A DNA stretch of 64,000 bases from Synechococcus sp. MU1617 (lineage in GTDB: Bacteria; Cyanobacteriota; Cyanobacteriia; PCC-6307; Cyanobiaceae): NCBI RefSeq assembly GCF_020514235.1, contig NZ_VTLB01000001.1, positions 372,001-436,000 on the forward strand. Reading direction: 5' to 3'. Below, piece after piece: positions 1 to 7,475 of the stretch. Made by a program: the position numbers and the translations under genes. Below the pieces are notes generated by a model that saw only the letters and a program-made list of their open reading frames with translations, was not told the DNA's origin and did not search any database. How positions within the stretch are numbered: position 1 is the first letter of the stretch; each line of letters begins with the position of its first letter.

Positions 1-96
1 GTCGTGATCTTCATGGGCAATTCTGTAGGTGGGGGAATTCAGAATTGCATCCAGGTTGGCTTGCTCAGGTGTTGAAGGTTCTGGAAATTGAGTCAT
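1..96 (-). CDS. N-terminus of a truncated gene, possibly LOG/TIGR00730 family
   Basis: An ATG at base 96 opens a frame that stays open to the window edge (32 codons). The stretch around PTYRIAHEDHD resembles the N-terminal region of TIGR00730 (LOG, cytokinin-riboside-monophosphate hydrolase-like) proteins as I remember them from marine picocyanobacteria. The nucleotide-binding motifs of that family lie outside the window, so the assignment is weak. It lies 39 bases downstream of the PhoH gene on the same strand and could be cotranscribed with it. Confidence 0.35.
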   Translation of the reverse strand, partial: MTQFPEPSTPEQANLDAILNSPTYRIAHEDHD

Positions 97-135
97 GTGT
101 TCAACAGTCATTGGTGTCGGCTGTGTTGTCTCGCG

Positions 136-1524
136 TCAGAGGATGTTGGCCGCCAGTTCAGCCAGTTCACTGCGCTCGCCCTTGGTGAGAGTCATGTGCC
201 CAACCAGGGGCTGACCTTTGAGTTTTTCCACCAGCCAGGTGAGTCCGTTGCTTTCGGCATCGACATAGGGATTGTCGATTTGATAAGGATCACCGGTGAA
301 AACAACCTTGGTCCCTTCACCCACCCGCGTCACGATCGTCTTCACTTCCAGGGGCGTCAGGTTCTGCGCCTCATCCACCACCAGGAACTGATGGGGAATC
401 GATCGGCCGCGGATGGTGTTAATCGCTTCAACCTCCAACAAGCCCATCCCTTGCAGATCGGCCCAGGCATTCCGTGGTTCGCGGTGCCGCTGTTTCTTCG
501 TCTGCTCAGGATTCTCACCAGAGGAGGAACCGGTGATGAAGTCGATGTTGTCGATGATCGGCTTCATCCAGGGGCCGAGTTTCTCCTCAAGCGTGCCGGG
601 CAGATAGCCAATGTCCTTACCAAGGGAGATCGGCGGACGCGTCACCAACAGGCGCGCGTATTGGTGGGTATCGGCCACCTGGTGCAACCCAGCAGCGATG
701 GCCAGCAGCGTTTTGCCTGTGCCCGCCTTGCCCACCAGAGTCACTAGAGCGACGGATGGATCGAGCAGCAAATCCAGCGCGAAGCTCTGTTCCCGGTTTC
801 TCGCCTTGATCCGTCCCAAATGGGCGCGATTCAGCCAGTGCAGCGGTTTGATGGCGTTGCTATTGCCTTGATGCCGAGCAAGCAGGGTGTGGCTGTCGTT
901 GCGCTGATCCACCAGCACAACGCCTTCATTGGCCTGGAGATGCTGCCCGTCGGGATCGGTGACAGCCTCCAAAGGCAGCTGATCCTCGTCATGCAGGGTC
1001 TTGATCGTCTCCGCATCGGTGCTGAGTTCACGGAACCCTGAGTAGAGATCGTCGATCGAGACGTTGTCGTTGACGTAGTCCTCGGCTTGCAGGCCCACCG
1101 CATCAGCCTTGATTCGCAGGTTGATGTCTTTGCTGATCAGCACAACCTCGGGCGCCTGCTTCAGCCCACTGCATCGCATCTGCTGGAGAGCCACGGCGAG
1201 GATGTTGTTGTCGCCGCCGCCCCCCTGCAACTCTGCCGGTAATTCCTGAAGGGCTCGGGCCTGACAGAAGATCACCTGCAGCAAGCCGTGATTGGTGCCC
1301 TCGATGGGAACACCATCAGCAAGACTTCCGCGGGCTCGATAGGAATCCAGGAGCCTTGAAATCCGCCGAGCATTCCGCCCTTTTTCAGAGTGATCTTTTT
1401 TGAAGCGGTCGATTTCTTCAACCACTTGCATGGGGATCACAACTCTCAAGTCGCCAAAACGATGTGGAGCCTCAGGATCGTGAAGCAGAACATTCGTGTC
1501 GAGAACGACAATTTTGTTTTTCAT
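136..1524 (-). CDS. PIN domain / PhoH-like ATPase
   Basis: A 462-residue cytosolic protein with two domains. Residues about 1-150 are a PIN nuclease fold opening with VVLDTNVLLHDP, whose Asp is the first acidic metal ligand. The C-terminal half is a PhoH-type P-loop ATPase with Walker A GKAGTGKTLL near residue 265 and Walker B-like FLVVDEAQNLTP near 385. The two-domain layout and length match the bacterial PhoH2 (PIN-PhoH) family, linked elsewhere to ATP-dependent RNA unwinding and cleavage. The ATG at 1524 gives a complete PIN N-terminus. All main motifs are intact. Confidence 0.92.
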   Translation of the reverse strand: MKNKIVVLDTNVLLHDPEAPHRFGDLRVVIPMQVVEEIDRFKKDHSEKGRNARRISRLLDSYRARGSLADGVPIEGTNHGLLQVIFCQARALQELPAELQGGGGDNNILAVALQQMRCSGLKQAPEVVLISKDINLRIKADAVGLQAEDYVNDNVSIDDLYSGFRELSTDAETIKTLHDEDQLPLEAVTDPDGQHLQANEGVVLVDQRNDSHTLLARHQGNSNAIKPLHWLNRAHLGRIKARNREQSFALDLLLDPSVALVTLVGKAGTGKTLLAIAAGLHQVADTHQYARLLVTRPPISLGKDIGYLPGTLEEKLGPWMKPIIDNIDFITGSSSGENPEQTKKQRHREPRNAWADLQGMGLLEVEAINTIRGRSIPHQFLVVDEAQNLTPLEVKTIVTRVGEGTKVVFTGDPYQIDNPYVDAESNGLTWLVEKLKGQPLVGHMTLTKGERSELAELAANIL

Positions 1525-1605
1525 TTATTCTCACCATTGAATGATCAATTGGTGTTCAAAATTCAATCAAGTGTGATCCGCAAAAATCGAAGCAAGCGGT
1601 TGCCT

Positions 1606-1632
1606 TCTCCCCGCAGTTAAGAAGCGGGGAGA
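1606..1632. other. Hairpin upstream of the PhoH gene
   Basis: A 9-base perfect stem TCTCCCCGC / GCGGGGAGA closes a 9-base loop. Neither side has a T-run, so it is not a standard intrinsic terminator. It lies about 80 bases upstream of the PhoH start and could sit in its leader. Confidence 0.45.
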
Positions 1633-1739
1633 TCAGCGGATGTGAACAACAAACGCAAGCCGGTTCGCCAGAGCCTCCCAATTCAACAAACGACAATAGC
1701 TTGCATTGCCACAATCACCTCAACTGAGACGTGCTGCGC

Positions 1740-1919
1740 TCAGTCGTCGTAGATCTTGCATCCAGGCGCAGTGGGGGATTTGTCGCAACGTTCCTCCCAG
1801 TACAGATCGTGCTGGGATTTCATCGCTTGCTTGGGCTCATCAGCCTGCTCTGGCTGCGTCTTGTCAAATGCATTGAGGGGAATGCACAGATCGAAAAAAC
1901 CTGAACAAATCGTGACCAT
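1740..1919 (-). CDS. Small CP12-like C-terminal domain protein
   Basis: 59 residues, ending in WEERCDKSPTAPGCKIYDD. The C-terminal block, with two Cys separated by eight residues followed by (K/R)xYDD, is the pattern of the GAPDH-binding end of CP12, the redox-controlled Calvin-cycle scaffold. The N-terminal Cys pair and the PRK-binding AWDxVEEL core of CP12 are absent. The ATG at 1919 is supported by an AGGAGAG ribosome site five bases upstream. A second protein with the same end is at 19572-19814. CP12-like by motif; binding to GAPDH is inferred. Confidence 0.6.
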   Translation of the reverse strand: MVTICSGFFDLCIPLNAFDKTQPEQADEPKQAMKSQHDLYWEERCDKSPTAPGCKIYDD

Positions 1920-2086
1920 CTCTCTCCTTGTCGCTGACTTATCTCTACTCCTCTCCCCTGCAAAATCAATAGGTACTTAACGCATTCCTTTACACAAAAA
2001 AACCGCTCTTCCGTCAGGAAAAACGGTTGCATGATCAAGCTGATGGTTGGTCTAACCTGCGCCCTGATCACTCGTTTGATGGAAGA

Positions 2087-2251
2087 TCATGCAGCCTGCT
2101 GGTTGCCTGTTTCTTCTTCCTTCGACCGAATGAAACGCTTGCGTTGAGCGGATTCATTGCCAGAGAGGTCGATTGGCTGCGAAGACTCATCTGGTTTGCG
2201 GTCGGGCTTGTCCAACCCCATCAAAAGGGGATGAATACCTCTCCTGCTCAT
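2087..2251 (-). CDS. Small basic hypothetical protein
   Basis: 54 residues, charged and probably disordered (N-terminus MSRRGIHPLL, then Asp/Lys/Ser-rich, then KRFIRSKEEE). The start has AGGAAG upstream at good spacing. I do not recognise the family. It lies upstream of, and on the same strand as, the CP12-like gene at 1740-1919, with a 167-base gap. It might instead start at the internal ATG ten codons later. Confidence 0.45.
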   Translation of the reverse strand: MSRRGIHPLLMGLDKPDRKPDESSQPIDLSGNESAQRKRFIRSKEEETGNQQAA

Positions 2252-2306
2252 TGGGACTTCCTGTTATTCAGATCTCGCGTCGTGGTCTCTCGGCCCCTTC
2301 GCGTGG

Positions 2307-2354
2307 CTTAACTATCGCGCAGATCAGTTTCAGACGCGCCCCGCAATAGTTAAG
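2307..2354. repeat. Inverted repeat with 9-bp perfect arms
   Basis: CTTAACTAT at 2307-2315 is repeated in inverse at 2346-2354. The 30-base interior carries two copies of self-complementary CGCG(C) and could extend the fold. It lies between the divergent genes at 2087-2251 and 2451-2762, so a shared operator or an RNA leader structure are both possible. Confidence 0.5.
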
Positions 2355-2450
2355 AGAATCTGACGAGTCAACCGAGAAGGTAAGCCTGGAGGGGGCTGAG
2401 GCAGCACAGTGAGTTCACGAATCGAACGCAACGCACTGCGGAGTGCTCCG

Positions 2451-2762
2451 ATGATTTGCATTCGAACCAGCCTGGCGGCTGCAGTCTTGGCCATCACTTC
2501 AGCAATTCCGGCAGCAGCCGAAATGGTGCCCTCGACCTGTCGACTACTCAGCTACGAGGGCCCATACACCACCGTGGAAACCTTCCGCTGTGACTTCATG
2601 CAGCGCAGTGGCAACGTTCTGGTGAACAGCGCTGAGCACGAGTTCAGCTTTCTGGCTGCCGAGCAGGGCGAGACCTACATCCGCATCAACGCCATCCCAC
2701 TGCGCTTCACCCGAACGGGTGAATACACCCTGGAGGTGACGCAATCGCCGTGGCTGCGATGA
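2451..2762 (+). CDS. Small secreted hypothetical protein
   Basis: 103 residues from the ATG at 2451. Residues 1-23 form a signal peptide (hydrophobic AAAVLAITSAIPAAA, cleavage probably after AAA). The mature protein has two Cys (STCRLL, FRCDF) that could form a disulfide, and a beta-rich pattern. A GTG at 2409 would add 14 residues before the signal peptide; the ATG is preferred because it places the signal at the N-terminus and has GGAG upstream. Probably periplasmic. Family not recognised. Confidence 0.7.
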   Translation: MICIRTSLAAAVLAITSAIPAAAEMVPSTCRLLSYEGPYTTVETFRCDFMQRSGNVLVNSAEHEFSFLAAEQGETYIRINAIPLRFTRTGEYTLEVTQSPWLR

Positions 2763-2776
2763 CCGCTCAGATGCCC

Positions 2777-2791
2777 CCCCCTAATGGGGGT
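2777..2791. promoter_or_regulatory. CCCC-N4-GGGG palindrome, copy 1
   Basis: CCCCTAATGGGGGTA. It shares the CCCC-N4-GGGG(GTA) layout with copies at 17766, 19506, 19531 and 20577. It lies 46 bases before a tiny reading frame (2837-2926) that ends shortly before a terminator. Confidence 0.4.
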
Positions 2792-2836
2792 ATCGAGAAG
2801 CGGATGCATCGGTTTGATTGATCACACCGGCGGCAG

Positions 2837-2926
2837 ATGCTGCAGTCTGTCGGCGGTCGTCGAGTGAATACCCTGAGATCCTCCATGCTCTTGGGGTTTT
2901 CCTCCTCGAATCCGAGAGAGTTTTGA
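2837..2926 (+). CDS. Possible 29-residue peptide gene or small RNA unit
   Basis: The frame starts with MLQSVGGRRVNTLRSSMLL and lies between the palindrome at 2777-2791 and the intrinsic terminator at 2956. This layout (palindrome, about 46 bases, short frame, terminator) matches the other palindrome-preceded small genes. The peptide shows no domain and no clear ribosome site, so the unit may be an untranslated small RNA. Confidence 0.25.
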   Translation: MLQSVGGRRVNTLRSSMLLGFSSSNPREF

Positions 2927-2955
2927 AACTGGCTTTTTCGGCTGAATAAGGGAAG

Positions 2956-2988
2956 CCCTGGAGCCGTCACTCCAGGGTTTTCTGTTTT
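2956..2988 (+). terminator. Intrinsic terminator
   Basis: An 8-bp perfect stem CCCTGGAG / CTCCAGGG with a 6-base loop, followed by TTTTCTGTTTT. It ends a plus-strand transcript from 2451-2762 and/or the palindrome-led unit. Confidence 0.8.
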
Positions 2989-3407
2989 GGAACAGCTTGT
3001 GGTTGAGGTATGTGGCAGAGGAGAAGCCACAAAAAAGGAAGTCACCCTTCCCGATTACCTGCCGCCATGAAGGCAGGATCGTGACTGGATGAAGCCGTGA
3101 CCAACCAATGAGTATCGAGGGGTTACCGAATTCAGGATTTCTTCCGTGAATCTTCGGGGGGCATTGCCCCAGCAGGCATCTCGGTGCTCATAGCTTCCAA
3201 GCAGTATCACGCTCCCGTATGTGCCCACTTGACCTTTCCAGTCTCAAGTGGGGCGATGACGGCGAGTTATCTCCTCATGACACCCTCAGCCTGGTGGAGA
3301 GATTGGCTACAGCGGAACAGGTGACCCAAGGGGCGGACAAATCGACACTCAACTCCAGTTCGATTCCCCACGGGGAACCATCACAAGATCCCTGATCTGA
3401 ACGGGGC
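2989..3407. other. Intergenic stretch without a supported gene
   Basis: About 420 bases after the terminator. Short frames exist on both strands, but none has a start with a ribosome site or a protein-like composition. Small GC-rich inverted pairs (GGGGGGCATTGCCCC near 3160, CCCCACGGGG near 3367) are the only structure I see. Confidence 0.4.
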
Positions 3408-3644
3408 TTATCCAACGAGTCGGTCTTCAGAATTCAAAAGTGCCTTTCCTTTCGAAACTCTCACCACTTCGCCTGCGAGTCCAGGGCTGTGATACATGAC
3501 TCGATACACGTTCGACAAAGCAAGCGATTTGGCTCGTGCATTGATGAACGCCTTGAACTCAGTCTTGAAGCATTGTTCTTGAACCCATTGATCGGGGCCA
3601 TCGCTTCGTTCAACGCAGTACATCGTTTGGAGCAGAGAGGACAC
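3408..3644 (-). CDS. Small hypothetical protein
   Basis: 78 residues from a GTG, or 71 from the ATG at 3623 (MYCVERSDGPDQWV). The composition is protein-like with an even mix of charged and hydrophobic residues (FKTEFKAFINARAKSLALSNVYRVMYH). No membrane helix or signal peptide. I do not recognise the family. It stands alone in a sparse region. Confidence 0.5.
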   Translation of the reverse strand: MSSLLQTMYCVERSDGPDQWVQEQCFKTEFKAFINARAKSLALSNVYRVMYHSPGLAGEVVRVSKGKALLNSEDRLVG

Positions 3645-4103
3645 GCAGCTTGATGAGGCTGCGGCTGGTTGCCCTCGATCTACAAGTCAGCTTCGGGATC
3701 ACGTCTTCAGTTGGTGACGGGAAGCATGGAGCCTTCACGCTCAAAGGTTGCTTTTGCGTCCTAGACGTCGATCACGTTTGGATGCACAAGACGGAATCAC
3801 ATCGCGTCGAGCGATGAGGGATGCGATTCCGCCACCGGTGTGCCCTCGAACGCACAACACGGCACTTCGGTTGTATCCCCACTCGACAGATAGGAATCGA
3901 GTCACTTACTACCGATGACCGTTCTCGCTTGAGTCTTCAGGTTGTGATCGTCACTGCCATCGATGGTTCCAATCCTGTTTCAGGTGGCTGATGTCGAACC
4001 GGCGTCATCAACTGGATCAACGCTGACCTTGCAGCGCACGTCGCTCAGCGGGTCCAATACTGAGACTAATTCGTGTAAAGTTTCGATAAGTAGCGCAAAG
4101 ATC
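3645..4103. other. Intergenic stretch holding a repeat copy
   Basis: No convincing gene. A 54-codon frame at 3653-3817 (+) is open but has no ribosome site and unremarkable composition. The 3' part holds a copy of the GVINW coding remnant (4001-4063) just before the next gene. Confidence 0.4.
4001..4063 (+). repeat. GVINW coding remnant, copy A
   Basis: Translates in one frame as GVINWINADLAAHVAQRVQY and then a stop. No start codon precedes it; the frame is closed by a TGA a few codons upstream. Related copies lie at 4596-4652 (+) and 8967-9023 (-). Confidence 0.5.
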
Positions 4104-4364
4104 ATGCTGAAAGCCTTGTTCTCCCTGGTTTTTGCAGCAGTGATGTGGGTTCAGGTGCCTCAGTGGCAGCCGGACTGGTCTCAGTGCTCTGTTGATACGC
4201 CGGACGTGGATTGTCACTGGTACGTCACTGCACCAGACAACACATTTGGAGAAGGCTTCAGCTGGGAGAACGCACCCTGGTTCAGTGCCGAAGGTCTTCG
4301 GGACGTAGGCGATCTGAACAACACGATGACGACGATTCACGGCCAGGCTCTTGCAGCCAGCTAG
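4104..4364 (+). CDS. Small secreted hypothetical protein
   Basis: 86 residues from the ATG at 4104. The N-terminus MLKALFSLVFAAVMWVQVP is a signal peptide or single membrane helix. The mature part has two Cys close together (WSQCSVDTPDVDCHW) and is Trp-rich. Longer in-frame starts exist upstream, but they would bury the signal peptide. It is followed directly by a very long perfect hairpin at 4374-4424. Family not recognised. Confidence 0.6.
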   Translation: MLKALFSLVFAAVMWVQVPQWQPDWSQCSVDTPDVDCHWYVTAPDNTFGEGFSWENAPWFSAEGLRDVGDLNNTMTTIHGQALAAS

Positions 4365-4373
4365 ACGTTGATT

Positions 4374-4424
4374 GCGTTTATTGCCTGAAAGCCCCTGAAG
4401 CAGGGGCTTTCAGGCAATAAACGC
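4374..4424. repeat. 24-bp perfect inverted repeat with 3-base loop
   Basis: The left arm 4374-4397 and right arm 4401-4424 are exact reverse complements, separated by AAG. The arms begin GCGTTTATTGCC. It starts seven bases after the stop codon of the gene at 4104-4364. There is no T-run, so if it ends or stabilises transcripts it does so without a classical U-tract. Confidence 0.9.
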
Positions 4425-4470
4425 GGAGAGCAAAGCTTCAGCACTAACCTTTCAATTTGAAGAGATCTCA

Positions 4471-4596
4471 GTGACCGATTACTCAGCAGCCATCACAGCT
4501 CTCATCGTGGTCACTGTGGTCATTTCTGCAGCCGTCGTTTACGTGCTGGCTCAGCCGACTGACCTGCCCAGATACAAAGAGAACAAGGATCAATAG
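4471..4596 (+). CDS. 41-residue single-helix membrane protein
   Basis: GTG start. Residues about 6-28 (AAITALIVVTVVISAAVVYVL) form one transmembrane helix, followed by a short polar tail ending KENKDQ. Related in style to the helix-plus-tail protein at 4694-4867. Function unknown. Confidence 0.5.
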   Translation: MTDYSAAITALIVVTVVISAAVVYVLAQPTDLPRYKENKDQ

Positions 4597-4652
4597 ACGT
4601 CATCAGGTGGGTGAACACTGACCTTGCCACCCACATCACCCCCAAGGCCTGA
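4596..4652 (+). repeat. GVINW coding remnant, copy B
   Basis: Reads DVIRWVNTDLATHITPKA and then a stop, aligned along its length with copies A (4001) and C (8967). It overlaps the stop codon of the preceding small gene by one base and has no start codon of its own. Confidence 0.5.
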
Positions 4653-4693
4653 ATCCAGCACTAGGTTCTTCCCACTCTCGGCACACACCTCGC

Positions 4694-4867
4694 ATGAAAG
4701 GTCAGAACCTTGCCTTCTTTGGTGGCTCCGTGATCGTCACGATCATGGCTGTCGTTGTTTTTATCGGCGCCGCCAACGCTGGTGACTGCCCTCGCAGCAA
4801 GTCAGCTGAAGCAACCTCAGTTGAGGCCCATCACAAAGCCGATGACAAGGCTGAAGTCGAAGCCTGA
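4694..4867 (+). CDS. Small membrane protein, paralogue of the pseudogene at 8171
   Basis: 57 residues. An N-terminal hydrophobic helix (about residues 7-27) ends in GAANAGDC, then a charged tail rich in Ala, Glu, Lys and His. The segment NAGDCPRSKSAEA recurs almost exactly in the frameshifted copy at 8171-8313. The helix could be a signal peptide cleaved after ANA, leaving an exported 30-residue peptide with one Cys. Function unknown. Confidence 0.55.
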   Translation: MKGQNLAFFGGSVIVTIMAVVVFIGAANAGDCPRSKSAEATSVEAHHKADDKAEVEA

Positions 4868-4881
4868 TCTGATCAGACGGT

Positions 4882-5070
4882 TCAGCGAAGAGGGTCGACC
4901 TCAACCGGAGCGATGGTCTGGAGCATGCTCAACCCCTCCCCGATGGTCTGCCCAACAAAGATCCCACCGGTGAGCACCGCAGAGAAACAACCCAACCCGA
5001 AGATGAGTCCAGCTGCAATGCGGATGGAGTTCGTGGTTTCTACCTTGCCTTGCTCAGTGCTGAAAGCCAT
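4882..5070 (-). CDS. Small membrane protein
   Basis: 62 residues from the ATG at 5070. A polar N-terminus is followed by one or two hydrophobic segments (AAGLIFGLGCFSAVLTGGIFVG). The frame is open much further upstream, but that part has Cys/His/Pro-rich composition unlike a protein. Convergent with 4694-4867, 14 bases away. No family recognised. Confidence 0.5.
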   Translation of the reverse strand: MAFSTEQGKVETTNSIRIAAGLIFGLGCFSAVLTGGIFVGQTIGEGLSMLQTIAPVEVDPLR

Positions 5071-5189
5071 CTGAATTGCTGCGACAAACCAGTTCTGGCT
5101 CAAGCCGTCACTCGATTCAACTGCGGACAAAATCACCCCCGGGGGCTTGATGCTTTTGAACGGCCAATGGTCATGCAGGTTCCATTGGT

Positions 5190-5354
5190 TCAGTGACGTC
5201 CCAACGAGGCAGTGGCAGTGACCAAATGATCCGCAGCAAGGTTGCGACGCTGCACTCTGACAAGTCGATGAGGAGCCAGGGAGACGCGGGCGAGGGAACC
5301 CGCATCGTTCATCCCCCATTCGCGCAAAAGCAGTGATGCACGCGCGTAGTCCAT
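5190..5354 (-). CDS. Possible small soluble protein
   Basis: 54 residues beginning MDYARASLLLREWG, with an even, protein-like composition and an AGGA immediately before the ATG. It overlaps in another frame the implausible upstream extension of the gene at 4882-5070. Not recognised. Confidence 0.3.
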   Translation of the reverse strand: MDYARASLLLREWGMNDAGSLARVSLAPHRLVRVQRRNLAADHLVTATASLGRH

Positions 5355-5489
5355 TCCTAAACGCCTCGATGACAACTCTCATTAGGAAAAAACGCCTAAT
5401 TCATCTGCAATTCAGTTCGTAGGGCTACACATTGCATACCGACCTGAACCAGACTGATTCATGAGGCAGTGGTGCCTCCGAATGCGTCT

Positions 5490-5523
5490 AGAGGGATGGC
5501 TGAGGGGCCGCCCTCTTTTTTGT
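5490..5523 (+). terminator. Intrinsic terminator with no gene before it on this strand
   Basis: AGAGGG / CCCTCT with a GC-rich interior (GGGGCCGCCC), followed by seven Ts. A second small hairpin (GAGGCA / TGCCTC) lies at about 5463-5478. No plus-strand gene ends here, so a short untranslated RNA starting near 5400-5450 is possible. The interior GGCTGAGGGGCC is also found in the terminator at 15249. Confidence 0.6.
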
Positions 5524-5583
5524 TGTCTCACCGAGTCGTCGAGCGGATTGGGCGTTTCAGGGAATCGCTGCCATCCTTGGATC

Positions 5584-5766
5584 ATGGGCAAGAAATCCAA
5601 AAAAGCGAAAAAGGCCAAAGAGACCAACTCGGTCCTTCTCTGGCATCAGACATTCATCAAGCGGCTCAGGCAGCGGTTTGGTCTGAGCAAGTACCAAATG
5701 CTCTGGCTCACCTTCAGCAAAGGTCTCGTGATCGGGTACGTCCTGGCGCTCCTGGTTCACCGTTGA
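5584..5766 (+). CDS. Lys-rich N-terminus, single-helix membrane protein
   Basis: 60 residues. MGKKSKKAKKAKE is a strongly basic cytosolic tail, and residues about 42-58 (FSKGLVIGYVLALLV) form one C-terminal helix. A tail-anchored topology fits. The frame extends upstream of the ATG at 5584 but would run through the terminator at 5490. Function unknown. Confidence 0.6.
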   Translation: MGKKSKKAKKAKETNSVLLWHQTFIKRLRQRFGLSKYQMLWLTFSKGLVIGYVLALLVHR

Positions 5767-5787
5767 GTTCTAAGCAGCGACGACTGA

Positions 5788-5910
5788 ATGGACTCCACGC
5801 AGAGACTCATCGAAAAGCTTGTAGAGAGACGAATGCAAAACACTGGAGAGTCTCAAGCGGTAGCCACTGCAAATGTGATGGCAGCTTTCGAGAAGCTCAA
5901 AAAAAAATGA
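5788..5910 (+). CDS. 40-residue hypothetical protein
   Basis: Helical and charged, starting MDSTQRLIEKLVERRM and ending FEKLKKK. It begins 21 bases after 5584-5766 and may be cotranscribed with it. No ribosome site is obvious. Not recognised. Confidence 0.5.
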   Translation: MDSTQRLIEKLVERRMQNTGESQAVATANVMAAFEKLKKK

Positions 5911-6039
5911 GACCTAGCCTGAAGCGAATCGTTGAGCATCGTTAAAGACTCGCAAGGCCAGTGGCTGCTGCTTTACAGCTGACCGAACCATAAATCCAAT
6001 CTGCAGACAAAAAAAACCGCCCCTAGATGTGGAGCGGTT

Positions 6040-6268
6040 GTTCGAAGCCGTGCAATCCCCATCACCCGGCCATCTGCACCACTTGTTGATGCAATACTCA
6101 AATAATACTCATAGATCACCTAGATATGGATCCCTCCACAGTCACTTAAGGGCGCGGTGCCTTTAAATCTCGTTTGTTCTTTGGGTTGATGCGACGCTAC
6201 ATGTAGCGGTGACTAGCTTCAGGTTTAAAGCCGCCATCACCCGGCCCACTCTTGAAGTGGGCTTTTTT
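6040..6268 (+). ncRNA. Candidate small RNA locus, copy A
   Basis: It shares order and sequence with 22940-23136: first CAATCCCCATCACCCGGCC (6048-6066), then AATAATACT (a possible -10 element near 6101), then CCATCACCCGGCCC, then a terminator. The terminator GCCCACT / AGTGGGC with TTTTTT is at 6244-6268. No reading frame is conserved between the two copies, which favours an untranslated RNA. The 5' end is uncertain. Confidence 0.4.
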
Positions 6269-6298
6269 GTGGCTCGACACCCAATGATGGGGGCAGTT

Positions 6299-6460
6299 TT
6301 ACTCAGTGATGCGTCTGAGCTTCTTCTTTTTGACCACGCAGCCAGCGACACCACAGATCACCTCGTGGGTCTCGTCGCTCAGTTCGCGGAGAGTGGGTGG
6401 CTCAATTGATGCCAGGCGTTTACCAATCTTGCGAGCTGCCATAAACCACTGAAAGGTCAT
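6299..6460 (-). CDS. Small basic hypothetical protein
   Basis: 53 residues from the ATG at 6460 (MTFQWFMAARKIGKRLAS), with two Cys (VICGVAGCVV) and a basic C-terminus KKKKLRR. Its composition looks genuine, and it resembles small conserved proteins of marine picocyanobacteria as I recall them. An upstream extension to 6541 is open but less protein-like. Function unknown. Confidence 0.55.
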   Translation of the reverse strand: MTFQWFMAARKIGKRLASIEPPTLRELSDETHEVICGVAGCVVKKKKLRRITE

Positions 6461-6540
6461 CTGTCTGGAGGAAAAGCTGGTGAATAAAAAGGCAAGGTCG
6501 TTCCCCTGCCTCCCCTTTTCACGACGCAGGCAAGCCGCCA

Positions 6541-6822
6541 AACTTGCCCCTCAATTAGTTTGTGCCCAAGCGATACAAAAGAAATCGGCCTAATGGCTCA
6601 TTGCCACAGGGGTAGTCGATCACCCCCTGATGGCTCAACCGTTCCTACTGTTCTGGGTCGGGCAGAGTGATTGTCGTCATCCAGTGCTCGAAAGAACATT
6701 CACCGTGTCGCAAGGCAAGTTTTTTAATGCTTGAGCAGAGCGGGGAACACTCAGCTCAATCACGTTTGACTCTTGACTCGCGACGTCCGTTTTGCCTGCG
6801 GAGGCCAAGCCACCGAATTTGA
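6541..6822. other. Intergenic stretch
   Basis: I see no supported gene, strong hairpin or terminator here. It lies between a small gene and the start-less remnant that follows. Confidence 0.4.
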
Positions 6823-7005
6823 TGGAGGCGTGCTCGCGAAATCATCAAGGCTGACTACACAGTCGAACGTTCTGACTTCCTTGGCACATGTCTAGCCCTG
6901 CTCGACCAGATCATTCAGGCCAGCATCGACTCCAAGCAGCATTTAAATGCGGTTGGGGCACTGAAGCTTCAGGCACAGCCAACTCCCGCCATTGCGACGG
7001 AGTGA
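6823..7005 (+). pseudogene. Gene remnant without start codon
   Basis: Sixty codons open from an upstream TGA to a TGA at 7003, with no ATG, GTG or TTG near the 5' end. The translation is strongly protein-like (RRAREIIKADYTVERSDF, then LALLDQIIQASIDSKQHLNA). Its helical pattern loosely recalls small terminase- or phage-type proteins, but I cannot name it. Best read as the 3' end of a decayed gene. Confidence 0.4.
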
Positions 7006-7245
7006 GTGTTGTGTCGGAGGTTTAATCAGGAAGCAGACGTTCAGACAGAACCAAGTTTGAGAAATAAGCCATCTAGGTCGTGGCTTCCGTTGATCTAAAA
7101 GGTGACCAACACTACATCTCATCCCTGACATTGGATGCAATAACAAAAAATATGCATCAACTGCGGTTCGGTCTGCATTCGGTTAACCACCACACAGCTA
7201 GAAGCAGTGATTGGCAAGAGTTAATAGGTTCTCATTCACCTAAAG

Positions 7246-7410
7246 ATGACAACTGAAATTCGTAACTGGGCTGTCGTCGCAGCTGCAATGGAAGCGCAAG
7301 GTGCAACCAACAGCGAGATGTACCGTCGAGCCAAAGCACTTGCAGATGGCAAGGCTGACCCCATGCCTACAAGCTTCCCAGCCGCTCCTATGAGCATTTC
7401 TGCAGCCTGA
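7246..7410 (+). CDS. 54-residue hypothetical protein
   Basis: Starts MTTEIRNWAVVAAAMEAQG, then a charged helix (SEMYRRAKALADGKAD) and an Ala/Ser/Pro tail. The composition is clearly coding. No membrane segment. Not recognised. Confidence 0.6.
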   Translation: MTTEIRNWAVVAAAMEAQGATNSEMYRRAKALADGKADPMPTSFPAAPMSISAA

Positions 7411-7475
7411 GTTGTCACGGACTGAACAGCAGCCTTGCCATAACAGCAGGGCTGTAACTCCTTTACGTATCTCTA

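Noticed and set aside
2027-2311. 94-codon plus-strand frame
   Set aside because: Composition is not protein-like, and it lies opposite the better supported small gene at 2087-2251, which has a ribosome site.
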